64,000 nt of DNA from Lachnospiraceae bacterium (GTDB lineage: Bacteria > Bacillota > Clostridia > Lachnospirales > Lachnospiraceae), in the NCBI GenBank assembly GCA_017622845.1, contig JAGAQJ010000006.1, positions 29,167-93,166 on the forward strand. Direction: 5' to 3'. A program made the translations under genes and the position numbers. Shown here piece after piece: positions 54,080-63,297 of the stretch; position 1 is the stretch's first letter; each line of letters starts with the position of its first letter. The notes beneath the pieces were generated by a model. That model saw nothing but the letters and a program-made list of their open reading frames with translations, was not told where the DNA came from and did not search any database.

Positions 54080-54232
54080 ATGGAAGAATATATTTGTCGT
54101 AAATGCAGAACAGGGGTTGTCCTGAAAGGAAATAAAAAATTAAAATCATTGTTTTGTGAAAACTGTATGAAGAAAGGCGAATTAATAATGCTAAGGAGAA
54201 TCGTTTCTAATGCAGAAAATCATAAAAAGTAG
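54080..54232 (+). CDS. 50-residue zinc-ribbon-like protein
   Basis: An ATG at 54080 with GAGGGGAAG about ten bases upstream encodes MEEYICRKCRTGVVLKGNKK and further residues, ending ...AENHKK. Cysteines are spaced C-x2-C (residues 6 and 9) and C-x2-C (FCENC), which fits a small zinc ribbon. No family is recognised. It lies between the ATPase stub and the ATPase pseudogene. The ribosome site and paired cysteines support it being real. Confidence 0.45.
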   Translation: MEEYICRKCRTGVVLKGNKKLKSLFCENCMKKGELIMLRRIVSNAENHKK

Positions 54233-54305
54233 GATGCAGCGTAACGATTCAGTTACGATGCAGCAATCATTAAAGTATATTGCATCAACATTGCAATTTA
54301 AACAG

Positions 54306-54348
54306 AAATCCTCTATACTAAATACAGAACTTCGCATGGCGGATTTTT
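54306..54348 (+). terminator. AAATCC...GGATTTTT hairpin, decayed copy
   Basis: AAATCCTCTATACTAAA and CTTCGCATGGCGGATTTTT align with the hairpins at 53879 and 63192 but carry extra mismatches. It stands 46 bases before the ATPase pseudogene, in the same position relative to the gene as at the other two copies. Confidence 0.5.
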
Positions 54349-54393
54349 GTTTTGTTATTTCTGCAGCATTGTGCAGCAGCAAAGGAGGCATCT

Positions 54394-56005
54394 ATAGTGA
54401 GAACAGTGGCAATCGGAATACAGGATTTTGAAACGGTAATCACAAACGGTTATTTCTAGATAGACAAGACAGAATTTATCAGGGAATGGTGGGGCAGCGG
54501 TGACAGTGTGACGCTGATAACGCGTCCGTGCCGTTTCGGAAAGACGCTGACCATGAGTATGGTGGAGCAGTTCTTTTCCCTGAAATACGCCGGAAGAGGA
54601 GAACTGTTTGAGGGACTTTCTATCTGGAAGGACGAGAAATACAGAAGGCTGCAGGGGACATATCCGGTAATCAGTCTGTCCTTTGCGAATGTGAAGGAAA
54701 CAAATTTTGATATGACAGTTTATCGTATTTGCAATATCCTTATGAAGCTGTTCGAACAGAACGCATTTCTTTTGGAAACGGAGGTTCTGCTGCAATCGGA
54801 AAAAGAGTATTTTCAACGTATGGTGAAGGATGTGGATAAAAGAGATGCAGCGCTTGCAATATACCAACTGTCTGATTTTTTGAGCCGTTACTACGGCAAA
54901 AAGGTAATCGTCCTTCTTGATGAGTATGACACACCGATGCAGGAGGCGTATGTCAACGGATACTGGGATGAACTGGCGGCATTTACAAGAAGTCTTTTTC
55001 ATGCAGCCTTCAAGACAAATCCGTGGCTGGAGAGGGGCATCATGACAGGGATTACCAGAGTCAGCAAGGAATCCGTTTTTTCTGATTTAAATAACCTGAA
55101 AGTGGTAACAACAACGTCAGATGAATATGCCACAGCTTTTGGCTTTACGGAGCAGGAAGTGTTTTCTACATTAGAGGAATCAAATCTGAGTAGGGAAAAG
55201 GCGGAGGTATGAGACTTATTGGGCAAACAGTAGTTCGAATGTTCTGGCAGGCAAACTGATACGTGAAGGAAGCTCCGACATTAAAGCAGCATTTGACGGG
55301 CTTTTAAAAGGCTGTCCTGTGCAGAGCAGAATTGATGAGCAGATCGTATACAACCAGCTTGACCATAATGAAACTTCCATATGGAGCCTGCTGCTTGCGA
55401 GCGGATACCTGAAGGTGGAGAAGGCGCAAAGCTATAAGGATGTCCTGGTGATGGAGGGACAGCGTCCGGAATACGAGCTTGTCCTGACCAACCTTGAGGT
55501 AAGAATGATGTTCGACCGGATGATATCTGACTGGTTTGGGAGCAGCCGCTCTGACTATAACAGCTTCGTCAAAGCGCTCCTTAGTGGGGATTTGGATGCG
55601 ATGAACGAGTATATGAATCGTGTATCGCTCAACTGCTTCAGCAGCTTTGATACGGGCAACAGACCGTCAGGCATACAGCCGGAGCGTTTTTACCACGGTT
55701 TTGTGATAGGGCTTTTGGTGGAGCTTGAAGGAAGATATGTGCTGACCTCTAACCGTGAGAGCGGCTTTTGCAGATATGATGTGATGCTGAAACCAAGAAA
55801 GCAGGAAGATGACGCAATCATTATTGAGTTTAAGGTATATAATCCGAGGAGGGACAAAACGCTTGAGGATACCGTGGCAGCAGCGCTTGCGCAGATACAG
55901 GAGAAGAAGTACGAAGCGCAGTTAATAGCAGAAGGCATTCCGGCAGAGAAAATCCGCCGATATGGGTTCGGCTTTCAAGGGAAGACAGTGCTGATAGGGG
56001 AATAA
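54394..56005 (+). pseudogene. AAA-ATPase/PD-(D/E)XK gene with several inactivating changes
   Basis: Compared with the intact copy at 63298, the start ATG is ATA (54394-54396), codon 22 is TAG (54457-54459), and near 55200 about 30-40 codons are missing with a frame change, shown by the jump from SREKAEV to YETYWANSSSN in another frame. Remaining blocks are the P-loop RPCRFGKTLTMSM (near 54523-54560), Walker B IVLLDEYDTPMQEAY (near 54907-54950), LERGIMTGITRVSKES, and the nuclease core YDVMLKPRK with IIEFKVYNP (near 55775-55845). The protein family (predicted AAA-ATPase plus PD-(D/E)XK) is very common in Lachnospiraceae and Bacteroides, with no settled role. Restart at 54508 could still make an N-terminal fragment. 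Confidence 0.82.
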
Positions 56006-56117
56006 AGAAGTTTTAATTGATATCTGCTTTATTTTAAAGTATAATTTTCTGGGACATATACCTGGTTATAGATGATTCTTTCAAAAAACTGCAGAATTGC
56101 ACGTATAACCTTTAGGA

Positions 56118-56146
56118 TTGTAAATGCAATCAAAGTGTGCTACTAT
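56118..56146 (+). promoter_or_regulatory. Promoter upstream of the AIPR-like fragment
   Basis: TTGTAA at 56118-56123 and TACTAT at 56141-56146 are 17 bp apart, 28 bases before the ATG at 56174. Confidence 0.5.
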
Positions 56147-56173
56147 TGAAAAATAAGGATAGAAAGGCGGTGT

Positions 56174-56713
56174 ATGGATACGGATATAGCAAAACAGATA
56201 GTTGATCAGAGAGTGAATAAGATAATAGCAGAAAATACGCAGCTTTTTGAAGATGCGGACAGAGAGAAAAGCCGTTCCAAGGCTTTTTTGCTGTTAGGGG
56301 TGTCCGCATATTTGGATATTGATATTGAGGAAGCAGAACAATACATTACAGATGGAGGAAATGACGGAGGGGTTGATGCAGCATATATTGCTGAGGCACA
56401 GGATTCACAGCTAAATGTTGTGCTGTTTCAGTCAAAGTACTCGCGGAACTTGGAGGGAGACAGCAATTTTCCTGCTAATGCAGTGGAAAAAGCTGTGAAT
56501 ACTGTGAAAAATATTTTCGATCCGGAGGCTGGCATTGTACTGAATGAAAAAAGCAGGGAAAAGGTTGAAGAAATCCGTTCTTTTATCTTAGACGGGTATA
56601 TTCCGTATGTCACATTTGTGATGCTGAACAATGGGCTGACATGGAATCAGGATGCACAAAATCATATTGATAATGCCTTTGAAATATTTAAGGATTTAAA
56701 TGCGGCGCTGTAA
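56174..56713 (+). CDS. AIPR-like (abortive infection) protein, C-terminally truncated
   Basis: The 179 residues start MDTDIAKQIVDQRVNKII and contain FLLLGVSAYLDIDIEEAEQY, TDGGNDGGVDAAYI and LNVVLFQSKYSRN (near 56395-56445). The D-x-G-x-D-A followed by Q-S-K-Y is the nuclease-like N-terminal part of AIPR/AbiK-neighbour phage-defence proteins; full AIPR proteins have more than 500 residues. The frame stops at NAAL after only a third of that length, so the defence protein is truncated. GAAAGGCGG precedes the start. Confidence 0.5.
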   Translation: MDTDIAKQIVDQRVNKIIAENTQLFEDADREKSRSKAFLLLGVSAYLDIDIEEAEQYITDGGNDGGVDAAYIAEAQDSQLNVVLFQSKYSRNLEGDSNFPANAVEKAVNTVKNIFDPEAGIVLNEKSREKVEEIRSFILDGYIPYVTFVMLNNGLTWNQDAQNHIDNAFEIFKDLNAAL

Positions 56714-56931
56714 ATTTCTCAAGTGCAATGAAGTGCTTGGAAGATTCCAGGGAGGATATGTATAAAAAAGCAGAGAAAACTTTGGTAATATTTCTGCAGA
56801 AATACTTTAATATGGAAGATTTATATGAAATTGACGGAAGAACCATGGCGGCTGCATTCAGAAGATTTGATATTGTTGAAAGATATATCAAAAATATGGA
56901 ATGGATTGATTCTGTGGACTGTAAAGTTTAA
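56714..56931 (+). pseudogene. Gene fragment after the AIPR-like truncation
   Basis: In the next frame the sequence reads NFSSAMKCLEDSREDMYKKA and, further on, YFNMEDLYEIDGRTMAAAFR, then stops at 56931. It is protein-like, starts without a ribosome site, and is directly joined to the AIPR-like part. It is either the frameshifted, deleted remainder of the same gene or the tail of another. Confidence 0.45.
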
Positions 56932-57049
56932 TTCCAAAACTTTTATTACAGTCAGAGGAAAAATATAGGGTCTTATCCAATAAGATACATGCGCTGTACA
57001 ATGATATTACAATATTTACAAAATATAAATTCTAAGGGAGGAGTTAAGG

Positions 57050-60000
57050 ATGAAGCGTTATTTCTTACCCAAGGCGCTGGGTGTGGTGCTTGCCGGCATG
57101 CTGATTATGGAAAACTGCATGCCGACAGTAGCGACAGAGCAGGCAACTGCAGTTGTCGACATTGATGCCAGGGAGACGAAAAACACAGATGAATCACAAG
57201 ATTCTGAAACGACCAGTTCGGTGGAACAGCCGGAGAGTCCGGAGGGAACATCAACCTCGAAGAACGATCAAGACAAGGATAACAGCTCTGATCAGAAAGG
57301 GCAGGAATCCGGTGAGGTCGGGAAAACAGAGCAGAATTCACAGGAAGACTCCAAGACAGAGGAAAGTTCGAAGGAAGAATCCAAGACAGAACAAAGCTCA
57401 CAGGAAGACTCCAAGGCAGAGGAGAGTTCAAAGGAAGAGTCTTCTGAGGAGGAGTCTTCGAAAGAAGAGACTTCAACTGAAAGCACTACAGAGGAGGAGT
57501 CTTCCTCAGAGGAGCTTTCTGCAGAAGAAGATTTGACAGAAGAAACAACCGAGGAAGAAACAGAAACTGTAACGGAGACAGAGGAAATGTTTCCGGCTCT
57601 GGCAGTCTTTTTTGCAACGGATAAAGATGCCGTTTTGACAGCTCCGTCAGGTCTTGCAGTTACGAAGGTTTCGTCGGGAAGTGTCACACTTCAGTGGAAT
57701 ACGGTTACAGGAGTTGAAGGCTACCAGATATACCGAAGTACATCACAGGGTTCGGGCTATTCGCCTTTGGCGCTGATACATACAGACAGCAATCAGGCGG
57801 CCTATGTGGATACTGGCTGTGAGGCAGGGCAGACCTATTACTATAAGGTGTGTGCTCTGGCAGAGTATGAGGATGGGACGGAGAAAGAAGGACCACTTTC
57901 TGATACAGTCACAAATGTAGTTGATATTGAAGAAGCTGCACTGAATAAATCAAAAATAACTCTGGAAAAGGGTACACAGGAGCTTTTAAAGGTAATTGTT
58001 GTTCCGGAATATGCCCAGGCTGTCAATGATGTGGAGTGGAGCAGTGACAATGAGGGCATTGCCGCAGTAGAAAACGGTAAAGTAACTGCGTTAAATGTAG
58101 GAACGGCGCATATTACGGCGACGGTAGGCGACAAGAGCGCGTCCTGCACTGTTACAGTCATTCAGTCTCTTCAGGGAATTGAGCTTGACCGGACGGAAGC
58201 GGCGATGGAGAAGGGAAAGACTGCGGCTTTAATGGCAAGTTTTATCCCTGAGGTAACGACAGATACTCCGACGATTAGCTGGACAAGCAGCAATCCGGAG
58301 GTCGTAAAAATTGCATCGCTTACAGAAGACAGCAAACAGGCTGTGATAGAGGCTGTCGCAGCAGGAGAGGCAGATATTACTGCCAAGTCAGGTGACAAAA
58401 CAGCAATATGCCATATCAGGGTATCAACACCGGTAACAGATATTAAGCTGAGTGAGAAGAAGGTTGTTCTGCTGGAGAACGATGACCGTGTCGATGTAAC
58501 GATTTCATTACTGCCGGAAGACACGACTGATACAGCAATTGTATGGGAGGCAGCAGATGCAGCGCTTGTGGACTGTGAGCTGAATGGAACCGTACTGACA
58601 ATCAAGTCCAAAGGAATATTAGGCGATACCGTAATTACGATAGCAGCCGGAGATAAAAAGGTAACATTGCCGGTTGAGGTAGCCATAGAAAAGGAAACAG
58701 ATGATTTTAATGCAGACCTTATTCCGGTTAATGCGGTAAAGATAAAGGCAGACCTGCTGGGTGATGATGCGGAAAGCGGCGTAAAGGGAACGATTAATCT
58801 GATCATAGGTGATGCACAGAAGTCTGCTGCTGAGCTTAGTGTGGATATAGAACCGGAGGATGCAACCAACAAGGAAGTTATATGGAAAAGCTCTAATGTG
58901 AAGGTGGCAGCAGTGACGCCGGAGGGGGTAGTTACAGCCACAGGAATCGGAAGGGCGACCATTACGGCAACTGCCGACAATGGCGTTTCAGATAGTGTAG
59001 CGGTTGTAGTGCTGCCTTTGGAGGAGGATTTTGAGATTACAAGCCAGTCCTCGGTAACATTGTACTGCAACGACAAGCTGCCTGATGCATCAGGAGTGGA
59101 AAGAACACACAAGATTACACTGTCAGCAAGCTATCTGCAGTATGAATACCGTTCATCAAATGCAGAGGTGGCAACAGTAGATGACACAGGGCTTGTAACT
59201 GCACAAGCTCCGGGAACTGCGGTTATCACGGTATTGGATAAAGCAAGCGGCAATTATGACAGCATGTCCGTAACAGTAAAGAACATTGTTGAAGATGTTA
59301 AGGTTGCAAGAGAGGAAATCACAGTACTCAAGGGCACAAAATCTGAAATATTCTTTACGGTTGCACCGCAGGAGGTTTCAAAAGATTGTCTTTCAACACT
59401 TCTGTTTACGAAGGATAAAGAGTCCTCACCGATTACGATTGATGAGAACTGGACAAAGGGTAAGACAAGCGGAAGCGTGAAATTTACTGCTGATAATGCA
59501 GGTACAGCGAAGCTGATTATCACGGCAGGAGATACCTATACGAATAGCGCTGGTAAAAAAATAAATGTTACCAGTGTAAAGAAAGAGATTACGATTAAAG
59601 TCGTATCTGATATTGATTTAGTTTCATCTGTGAAATTAACCGGAAATTCAAAGATGAAGAGCGGTATAGAACAGCAGCTTGAACTTTCCGTACGGGATAA
59701 AAGCGGAAATGACCTGATTCTATCAGAGCTGCCGATAGGATTTGCTTCGTCAGATGAAACGGTAGCCGTTGTAGACCATAATGGTAAAGTAGCGGCATTG
59801 AAGGGCGGAAAGGCAGTCATCACAGCATATGTGATGGACGGAAGCAATAAGCGTGCTTCCTTTAACATAACAGTTGAGCAAAGACCGGATTCCATTGGCT
59901 TCGACAGAGCGGTTTACGGTGTGGCAAAGGCTGCGAATGCAACAGCGACCGTCACATTAAAGCCGATATTCATGCCGACAGCCACATCAGGAAGCTGCAA

Positions 60001-63000
60001 AGGTGTCAACTGGTATATTTCAGAAGTAAGGAATGCAGATGATACAAAGATATCAGATGATTTGATATCCGACTATTTTGCAGTCAATAATTCCGGAACC
60101 GTGACCGTCAAGAAACCTGCTTCAGATGGTATGAAAGCAGTTTTCCGGTGTACGAGCAAAGAATTTGGCGCCAATGAACAGGCAGTGTACGGAGAAGCAA
60201 CAGTTTTGGTGCAGTCAAAGAAGGTATCTTCTGTAAAGTTTACCAGCAGCAATGTTCAGGTAGTAGGACTCAGGGAACATGAGCTTGCATTTACAACCGT
60301 ATTTACAAAGGGAAACACCAGTGCGGAATATGCAGCTTCCAGCTCAGATACAACCATTGCTGAGGTAGCAGCGGTAGAAGCCGGAGTTGTCAAAATGAAA
60401 GCACACCGCTATGGAACTGTTACAATCACCCTGTGTGCCGACAATATGGTTACAGCAAACTGTAAGGTGACAATCTATCCTGTTGAAAAAGGCTCTATCG
60501 TACCGCAGCAGAGCAATTATCTGATTCAGCAGGCACAGTACGACGGAACAGACAGAGTTGAGCTTGTTTTTGTCGATTCCAAGACGAAGAAGATAACGAT
60601 TGATCCGACGCTTTTCAGCTACAAGAGTTCTGACCCGGATGTCGTGTCTGTCGATGAAAACGGAGTTGCCTATGCAAATCCGAAATCTGACGGAAAAATA
60701 ACATCGAAAAACAATCAGGTTACAATTACGGCAACCTTGAAGGATGATCCGGATAAGAGAAAAGCAACAACGAAGGTTACAGTGTGCCAGACAGAGCAGG
60801 TTGAACAGATGCTCGTCTCTTATTATGAGAGTACAACAAAGGCAGATGCGGATAAGAACAATACGCAGGGAAAGACCCTGACAGATAACGGAACAAGTTT
60901 TGACTGGTCCTCATCAAGCCAGAGTATTGTTCTGCGTGTAAGAGCGTATGGCGCAGGAAATAATACAATTCAGAATCCTCAGCTTTCCTTTGCAAGCTCC
61001 GATACGAACATTGCAGTGATAAAGAGCCAGACAAAGAAAACCTTTGGCTCCGGCGAGAATAAATATGAGGTCTGGGAAGCTGTTGTTACGGTAAAATCCG
61101 CAGGAAGGTTTTCTGTGAGCGTATCTGCTAAGGACCAGAAAAAATACAGCAGGAAGATTTCGTTTGCTGCCTGCTCCGGAAATCCTATTTTAATATCGGA
61201 CGGATTGGGAACGATTAACAAAAATGCTGATATTCTCAATGCGTCAGGAGATAATGGAAAAGACGGCATTGCAAGCGATCAGACCTTTACGGTGCTGCCT
61301 GCAGACGGCAAGCAGATCAAGGAGGTATCTGTCCAGTATGCTGACCTGAAGGTCAAAAAAGATGGAAAAACGCAGAATGTAAGGCTGCTTAATAACTTTA
61401 AGGTAGAGAATCTGGGCGGCAGCAAATACCGCCTGATCATGGAACAGGACCAGCTTGCGAATGCAGTAGACGGTACATATACAATTGTTTTGAACGTAGC
61501 GCTTCAGGAAAAGCCCGGTTTTGGCGGAACGGAAGCTGTTACCAAGAGCATTAAGACAACATATAAGGTCGTGAGCAGCCTCCCGAAAATAGATGCTGTC
61601 AGGATTACAATCAACAGCTTTATCAGAGGTGAGGCCGTTGAAATTCCGATAAAGACCAATGAAACGATCGAGAATGTATCCATAGCGCCGGGAATGAATC
61701 TTGCAAATGAATTGGATATCTATCGTCAGAATGGCATCTGGTATGCAAAAATTAAGGAAGAAAAATTTGATACCTGGAAGAAAAGTTCGACTTCCGGTAA
61801 GCTGAATGTCTATCTGAAAGGATACGCGACGCCGGTAGCTGTGAACCTTGCAGTGACAACAAAGGAAACGAAGCCGGTTGTGAAGCAGCTTTCTGTTCCT
61901 TCTGTACAGTTAAATCACGGCGTATCTGCGACGACTGTTTTGGTGGATAACAAGCAGAATGTTTGGACAGACTACAGCATTGTATGCAAGAATCCGGAAT
62001 CCAAGCTGAGGTTTCAGGCAGAGGCACAGGCAGATAATAAAACCCGTATCGTATTCATGGATGCGAATATGAAGCTATCAAGTCAGGGAGCAACCTATAC
62101 GGAGAAGGTTTTGGTAAGCAAGCCGGAGTGGCGTTCCCCGATTGAAATGTCTTTGTCAGCAAAAGCATACAACGGCACAGCAGTACCAACGGTGAAATTT
62201 GATAAGTCGACAGTGACAATTAACAGAAATGTAAATGAAAAGAGTGTGGAAACAGGAGTTGTTGTCAGCCTTGCAAATGTCGAACTGACACAGGGTGAAT
62301 GGCAGATTTTGGATAGCTGCAGATATAAGACAACAGAGAATAAACAGACAGTTTGGCATCAGTGTTCAGAAGCTTTCCGCACAACCTATGAAAATGGCAG
62401 GCTCAAGGTAGAATTAAAGAATCCGGACAGCATGCCGAATGGAACATACAAGCTCACAATGACAAAAATATGGGATGCTTCAAATGATGAAGGTTTAAAA
62501 CAACCCCTGAAGACATCAGAGCTGACCGTTGTTGTGAAGAATGCAGCGCCGGCAGTCAATGTGAAAATGTCAGGCTCCCTTGACCTTGTCAGCCGTACAC
62601 AGTCAACCCTGCAGGGAACTGTTACAGTGTCCAATGTCAACAGCACGATTACCGGCATCAAGCTGATAAACAATGGAAATGACGGATTTGCCAATAAGTT
62701 TTATTGCGTAAGAAAGGATAATACCTTTAAGATTTATGCAAGAAGCACAGCAGTGTTAAAGGCAGCACAAACAAAGGGCAGCATACAGATTACGATGAGC
62801 GATGGAACTGTGCTGACAAAAGAGATTGCCTTTACTCCGAAGCAGAGCACTCCAAAGGTCATTACGCCTGAGGTGCAGAAGATTTATAAATCTGCATCAA
62901 CACAGACAGTTGATTTTAACTTTAACGAAAACCTGGAAAATGGCGTCCGCATCAGCAGGATTCTGGCGTCAAGTGTCCCCGACGGCATCAAGGTTCAGGA

Positions 63001-63160
63001 CAGCAACGGACATTTATTTGTGACGCTTTCGGATAAAACCTTAAAATCAGGCAAGTATAAGCTGACGGTCAATGTTTACTTCAAGGGCGCACAGGAAGAA
63101 AAAGACAATGAACTGGGCAAACCGGTTGCAAAGACGATTTACGTGGAAGTAAAGGAATAA
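57050..63160 (+). CDS. Giant secreted protein with Ig-like (Big_2) repeats
   Basis: The 2036-residue protein has a signal peptide (MKRYFLPKALGVVLAGMLIM) after a strong GGGAGGAG site. Next is a Ser/Glu/Thr-rich low-complexity stalk (residues about 40-190) with a tandem 10-residue repeat, then a fibronectin III-like domain (TAPSGLAVTKVSSGSVTLQW, residues about 200-290). Many bacterial Ig-like group 2 domains follow, recognised by VEWSSDNEGIAAVENGKVTA, GTAHITAT and similar W-x-S-x-N-x-x-V and G-x-A-x-I-T-A blocks. The last third has weaker beta-rich repeats. There is no LPXTG motif, membrane helix or S-layer domain at the end (TIYVEVKE), so anchoring is unclear. It is probably an adhesin or surface scaffold. 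Confidence 0.85.
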   Translation: MKRYFLPKALGVVLAGMLIMENCMPTVATEQATAVVDIDARETKNTDESQDSETTSSVEQPESPEGTSTSKNDQDKDNSSDQKGQESGEVGKTEQNSQEDSKTEESSKEESKTEQSSQEDSKAEESSKEESSEEESSKEETSTESTTEEESSSEELSAEEDLTEETTEEETETVTETEEMFPALAVFFATDKDAVLTAPSGLAVTKVSSGSVTLQWNTVTGVEGYQIYRSTSQGSGYSPLALIHTDSNQAAYVDTGCEAGQTYYYKVCALAEYEDGTEKEGPLSDTVTNVVDIEEAALNKSKITLEKGTQELLKVIVVPEYAQAVNDVEWSSDNEGIAAVENGKVTALNVGTAHITATVGDKSASCTVTVIQSLQGIELDRTEAAMEKGKTAALMASFIPEVTTDTPTISWTSSNPEVVKIASLTEDSKQAVIEAVAAGEADITAKSGDKTAICHIRVSTPVTDIKLSEKKVVLLENDDRVDVTISLLPEDTTDTAIVWEAADAALVDCELNGTVLTIKSKGILGDTVITIAAGDKKVTLPVEVAIEKETDDFNADLIPVNAVKIKADLLGDDAESGVKGTINLIIGDAQKSAAELSVDIEPEDATNKEVIWKSSNVKVAAVTPEGVVTATGIGRATITATADNGVSDSVAVVVLPLEEDFEITSQSSVTLYCNDKLPDASGVERTHKITLSASYLQYEYRSSNAEVATVDDTGLVTAQAPGTAVITVLDKASGNYDSMSVTVKNIVEDVKVAREEITVLKGTKSEIFFTVAPQEVSKDCLSTLLFTKDKESSPITIDENWTKGKTSGSVKFTADNAGTAKLIITAGDTYTNSAGKKINVTSVKKEITIKVVSDIDLVSSVKLTGNSKMKSGIEQQLELSVRDKSGNDLILSELPIGFASSDETVAVVDHNGKVAALKGGKAVITAYVMDGSNKRASFNITVEQRPDSIGFDRAVYGVAKAANATATVTLKPIFMPTATSGSCKGVNWYISEVRNADDTKISDDLISDYFAVNNSGTVTVKKPASDGMKAVFRCTSKEFGANEQAVYGEATVLVQSKKVSSVKFTSSNVQVVGLREHELAFTTVFTKGNTSAEYAASSSDTTIAEVAAVEAGVVKMKAHRYGTVTITLCADNMVTANCKVTIYPVEKGSIVPQQSNYLIQQAQYDGTDRVELVFVDSKTKKITIDPTLFSYKSSDPDVVSVDENGVAYANPKSDGKITSKNNQVTITATLKDDPDKRKATTKVTVCQTEQVEQMLVSYYESTTKADADKNNTQGKTLTDNGTSFDWSSSSQSIVLRVRAYGAGNNTIQNPQLSFASSDTNIAVIKSQTKKTFGSGENKYEVWEAVVTVKSAGRFSVSVSAKDQKKYSRKISFAACSGNPILISDGLGTINKNADILNASGDNGKDGIASDQTFTVLPADGKQIKEVSVQYADLKVKKDGKTQNVRLLNNFKVENLGGSKYRLIMEQDQLANAVDGTYTIVLNVALQEKPGFGGTEAVTKSIKTTYKVVSSLPKIDAVRITINSFIRGEAVEIPIKTNETIENVSIAPGMNLANELDIYRQNGIWYAKIKEEKFDTWKKSSTSGKLNVYLKGYATPVAVNLAVTTKETKPVVKQLSVPSVQLNHGVSATTVLVDNKQNVWTDYSIVCKNPESKLRFQAEAQADNKTRIVFMDANMKLSSQGATYTEKVLVSKPEWRSPIEMSLSAKAYNGTAVPTVKFDKSTVTINRNVNEKSVETGVVVSLANVELTQGEWQILDSCRYKTTENKQTVWHQCSEAFRTTYENGRLKVELKNPDSMPNGTYKLTMTKIWDASNDEGLKQPLKTSELTVVVKNAAPAVNVKMSGSLDLVSRTQSTLQGTVTVSNVNSTITGIKLINNGNDGFANKFYCVRKDNTFKIYARSTAVLKAAQTKGSIQITMSDGTVLTKEIAFTPKQSTPKVITPEVQKIYKSASTQTVDFNFNENLENGVRISRILASSVPDGIKVQDSNGHLFVTLSDKTLKSGKYKLTVNVYFKGAQEEKDNELGKPVAKTIYVEVKE
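57323..57472 (+). repeat. Five tandem 30-bp coding repeats in the stalk of the Ig-like protein
   Basis: The translated units are KTEQNSQEDS, KTEESSKEES, KTEQSSQEDS, KAEESSKEES and SEEESSKEET. Units alternate between a Q-type and a K-type, so the higher-order period is 60 bp. The array would allow length change by recombination. Confidence 0.75.
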
Positions 63161-63191
63161 AAGCAAACACACAGCATTGTAATTAATGTAC

Positions 63192-63235
63192 AAATCCGCT
63201 ATACTAAGGAAAGAGACTTGGTATGGCGGATTTTT
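63192..63235 (+). terminator. AAATCCGCTATAC hairpin, terminator of the Ig-like gene
   Basis: AAATCCGCTATACTAAG at 63192-63208 pairs with CTTGGTATGGCGGATTT (63217-63233) with only G-U wobbles in RNA, followed by TT. It lies 31 bases after the stop. Copies at 53879 and 54306 also precede ATPase genes. Confidence 0.75.
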
Positions 63236-63297
63236 GTGCACACTTATCGTGGACCGATTGTATATGGCATCTAATGGGAAGGCGAAGGAGGGTATTT

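Noticed and set aside
54210-54431. 73-codon plus-strand frame between the zinc-ribbon gene and the ATPase pseudogene
   Set aside because: It crosses the hairpin and the ribosome site of the pseudogene and has no family resemblance.
54355-55002. Minus-strand frame of 215 codons opposite the ATPase pseudogene
   Set aside because: The plus strand shows clear P-loop and Walker B homology; the minus frame has no recognisable domain.
57323-57472. CRISPR-like array
   Set aside because: The 30-bp repeats are directly adjacent without spacers and are in frame within a secreted protein.
58171-59112. Long minus-strand frame of 313 codons opposite the Ig-like protein gene
   Set aside because: It has Ser/Thr-rich, domain-free composition, lies fully opposite a well-supported gene, and is the expected shadow of biased codon use.
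62900-63160. LPXTG, membrane or S-layer anchor at the C-terminus of the Ig-like protein
   Set aside because: None of these is visible; the protein ends in a beta-rich segment with KEVEV-like residues and no hydrophobic tail.
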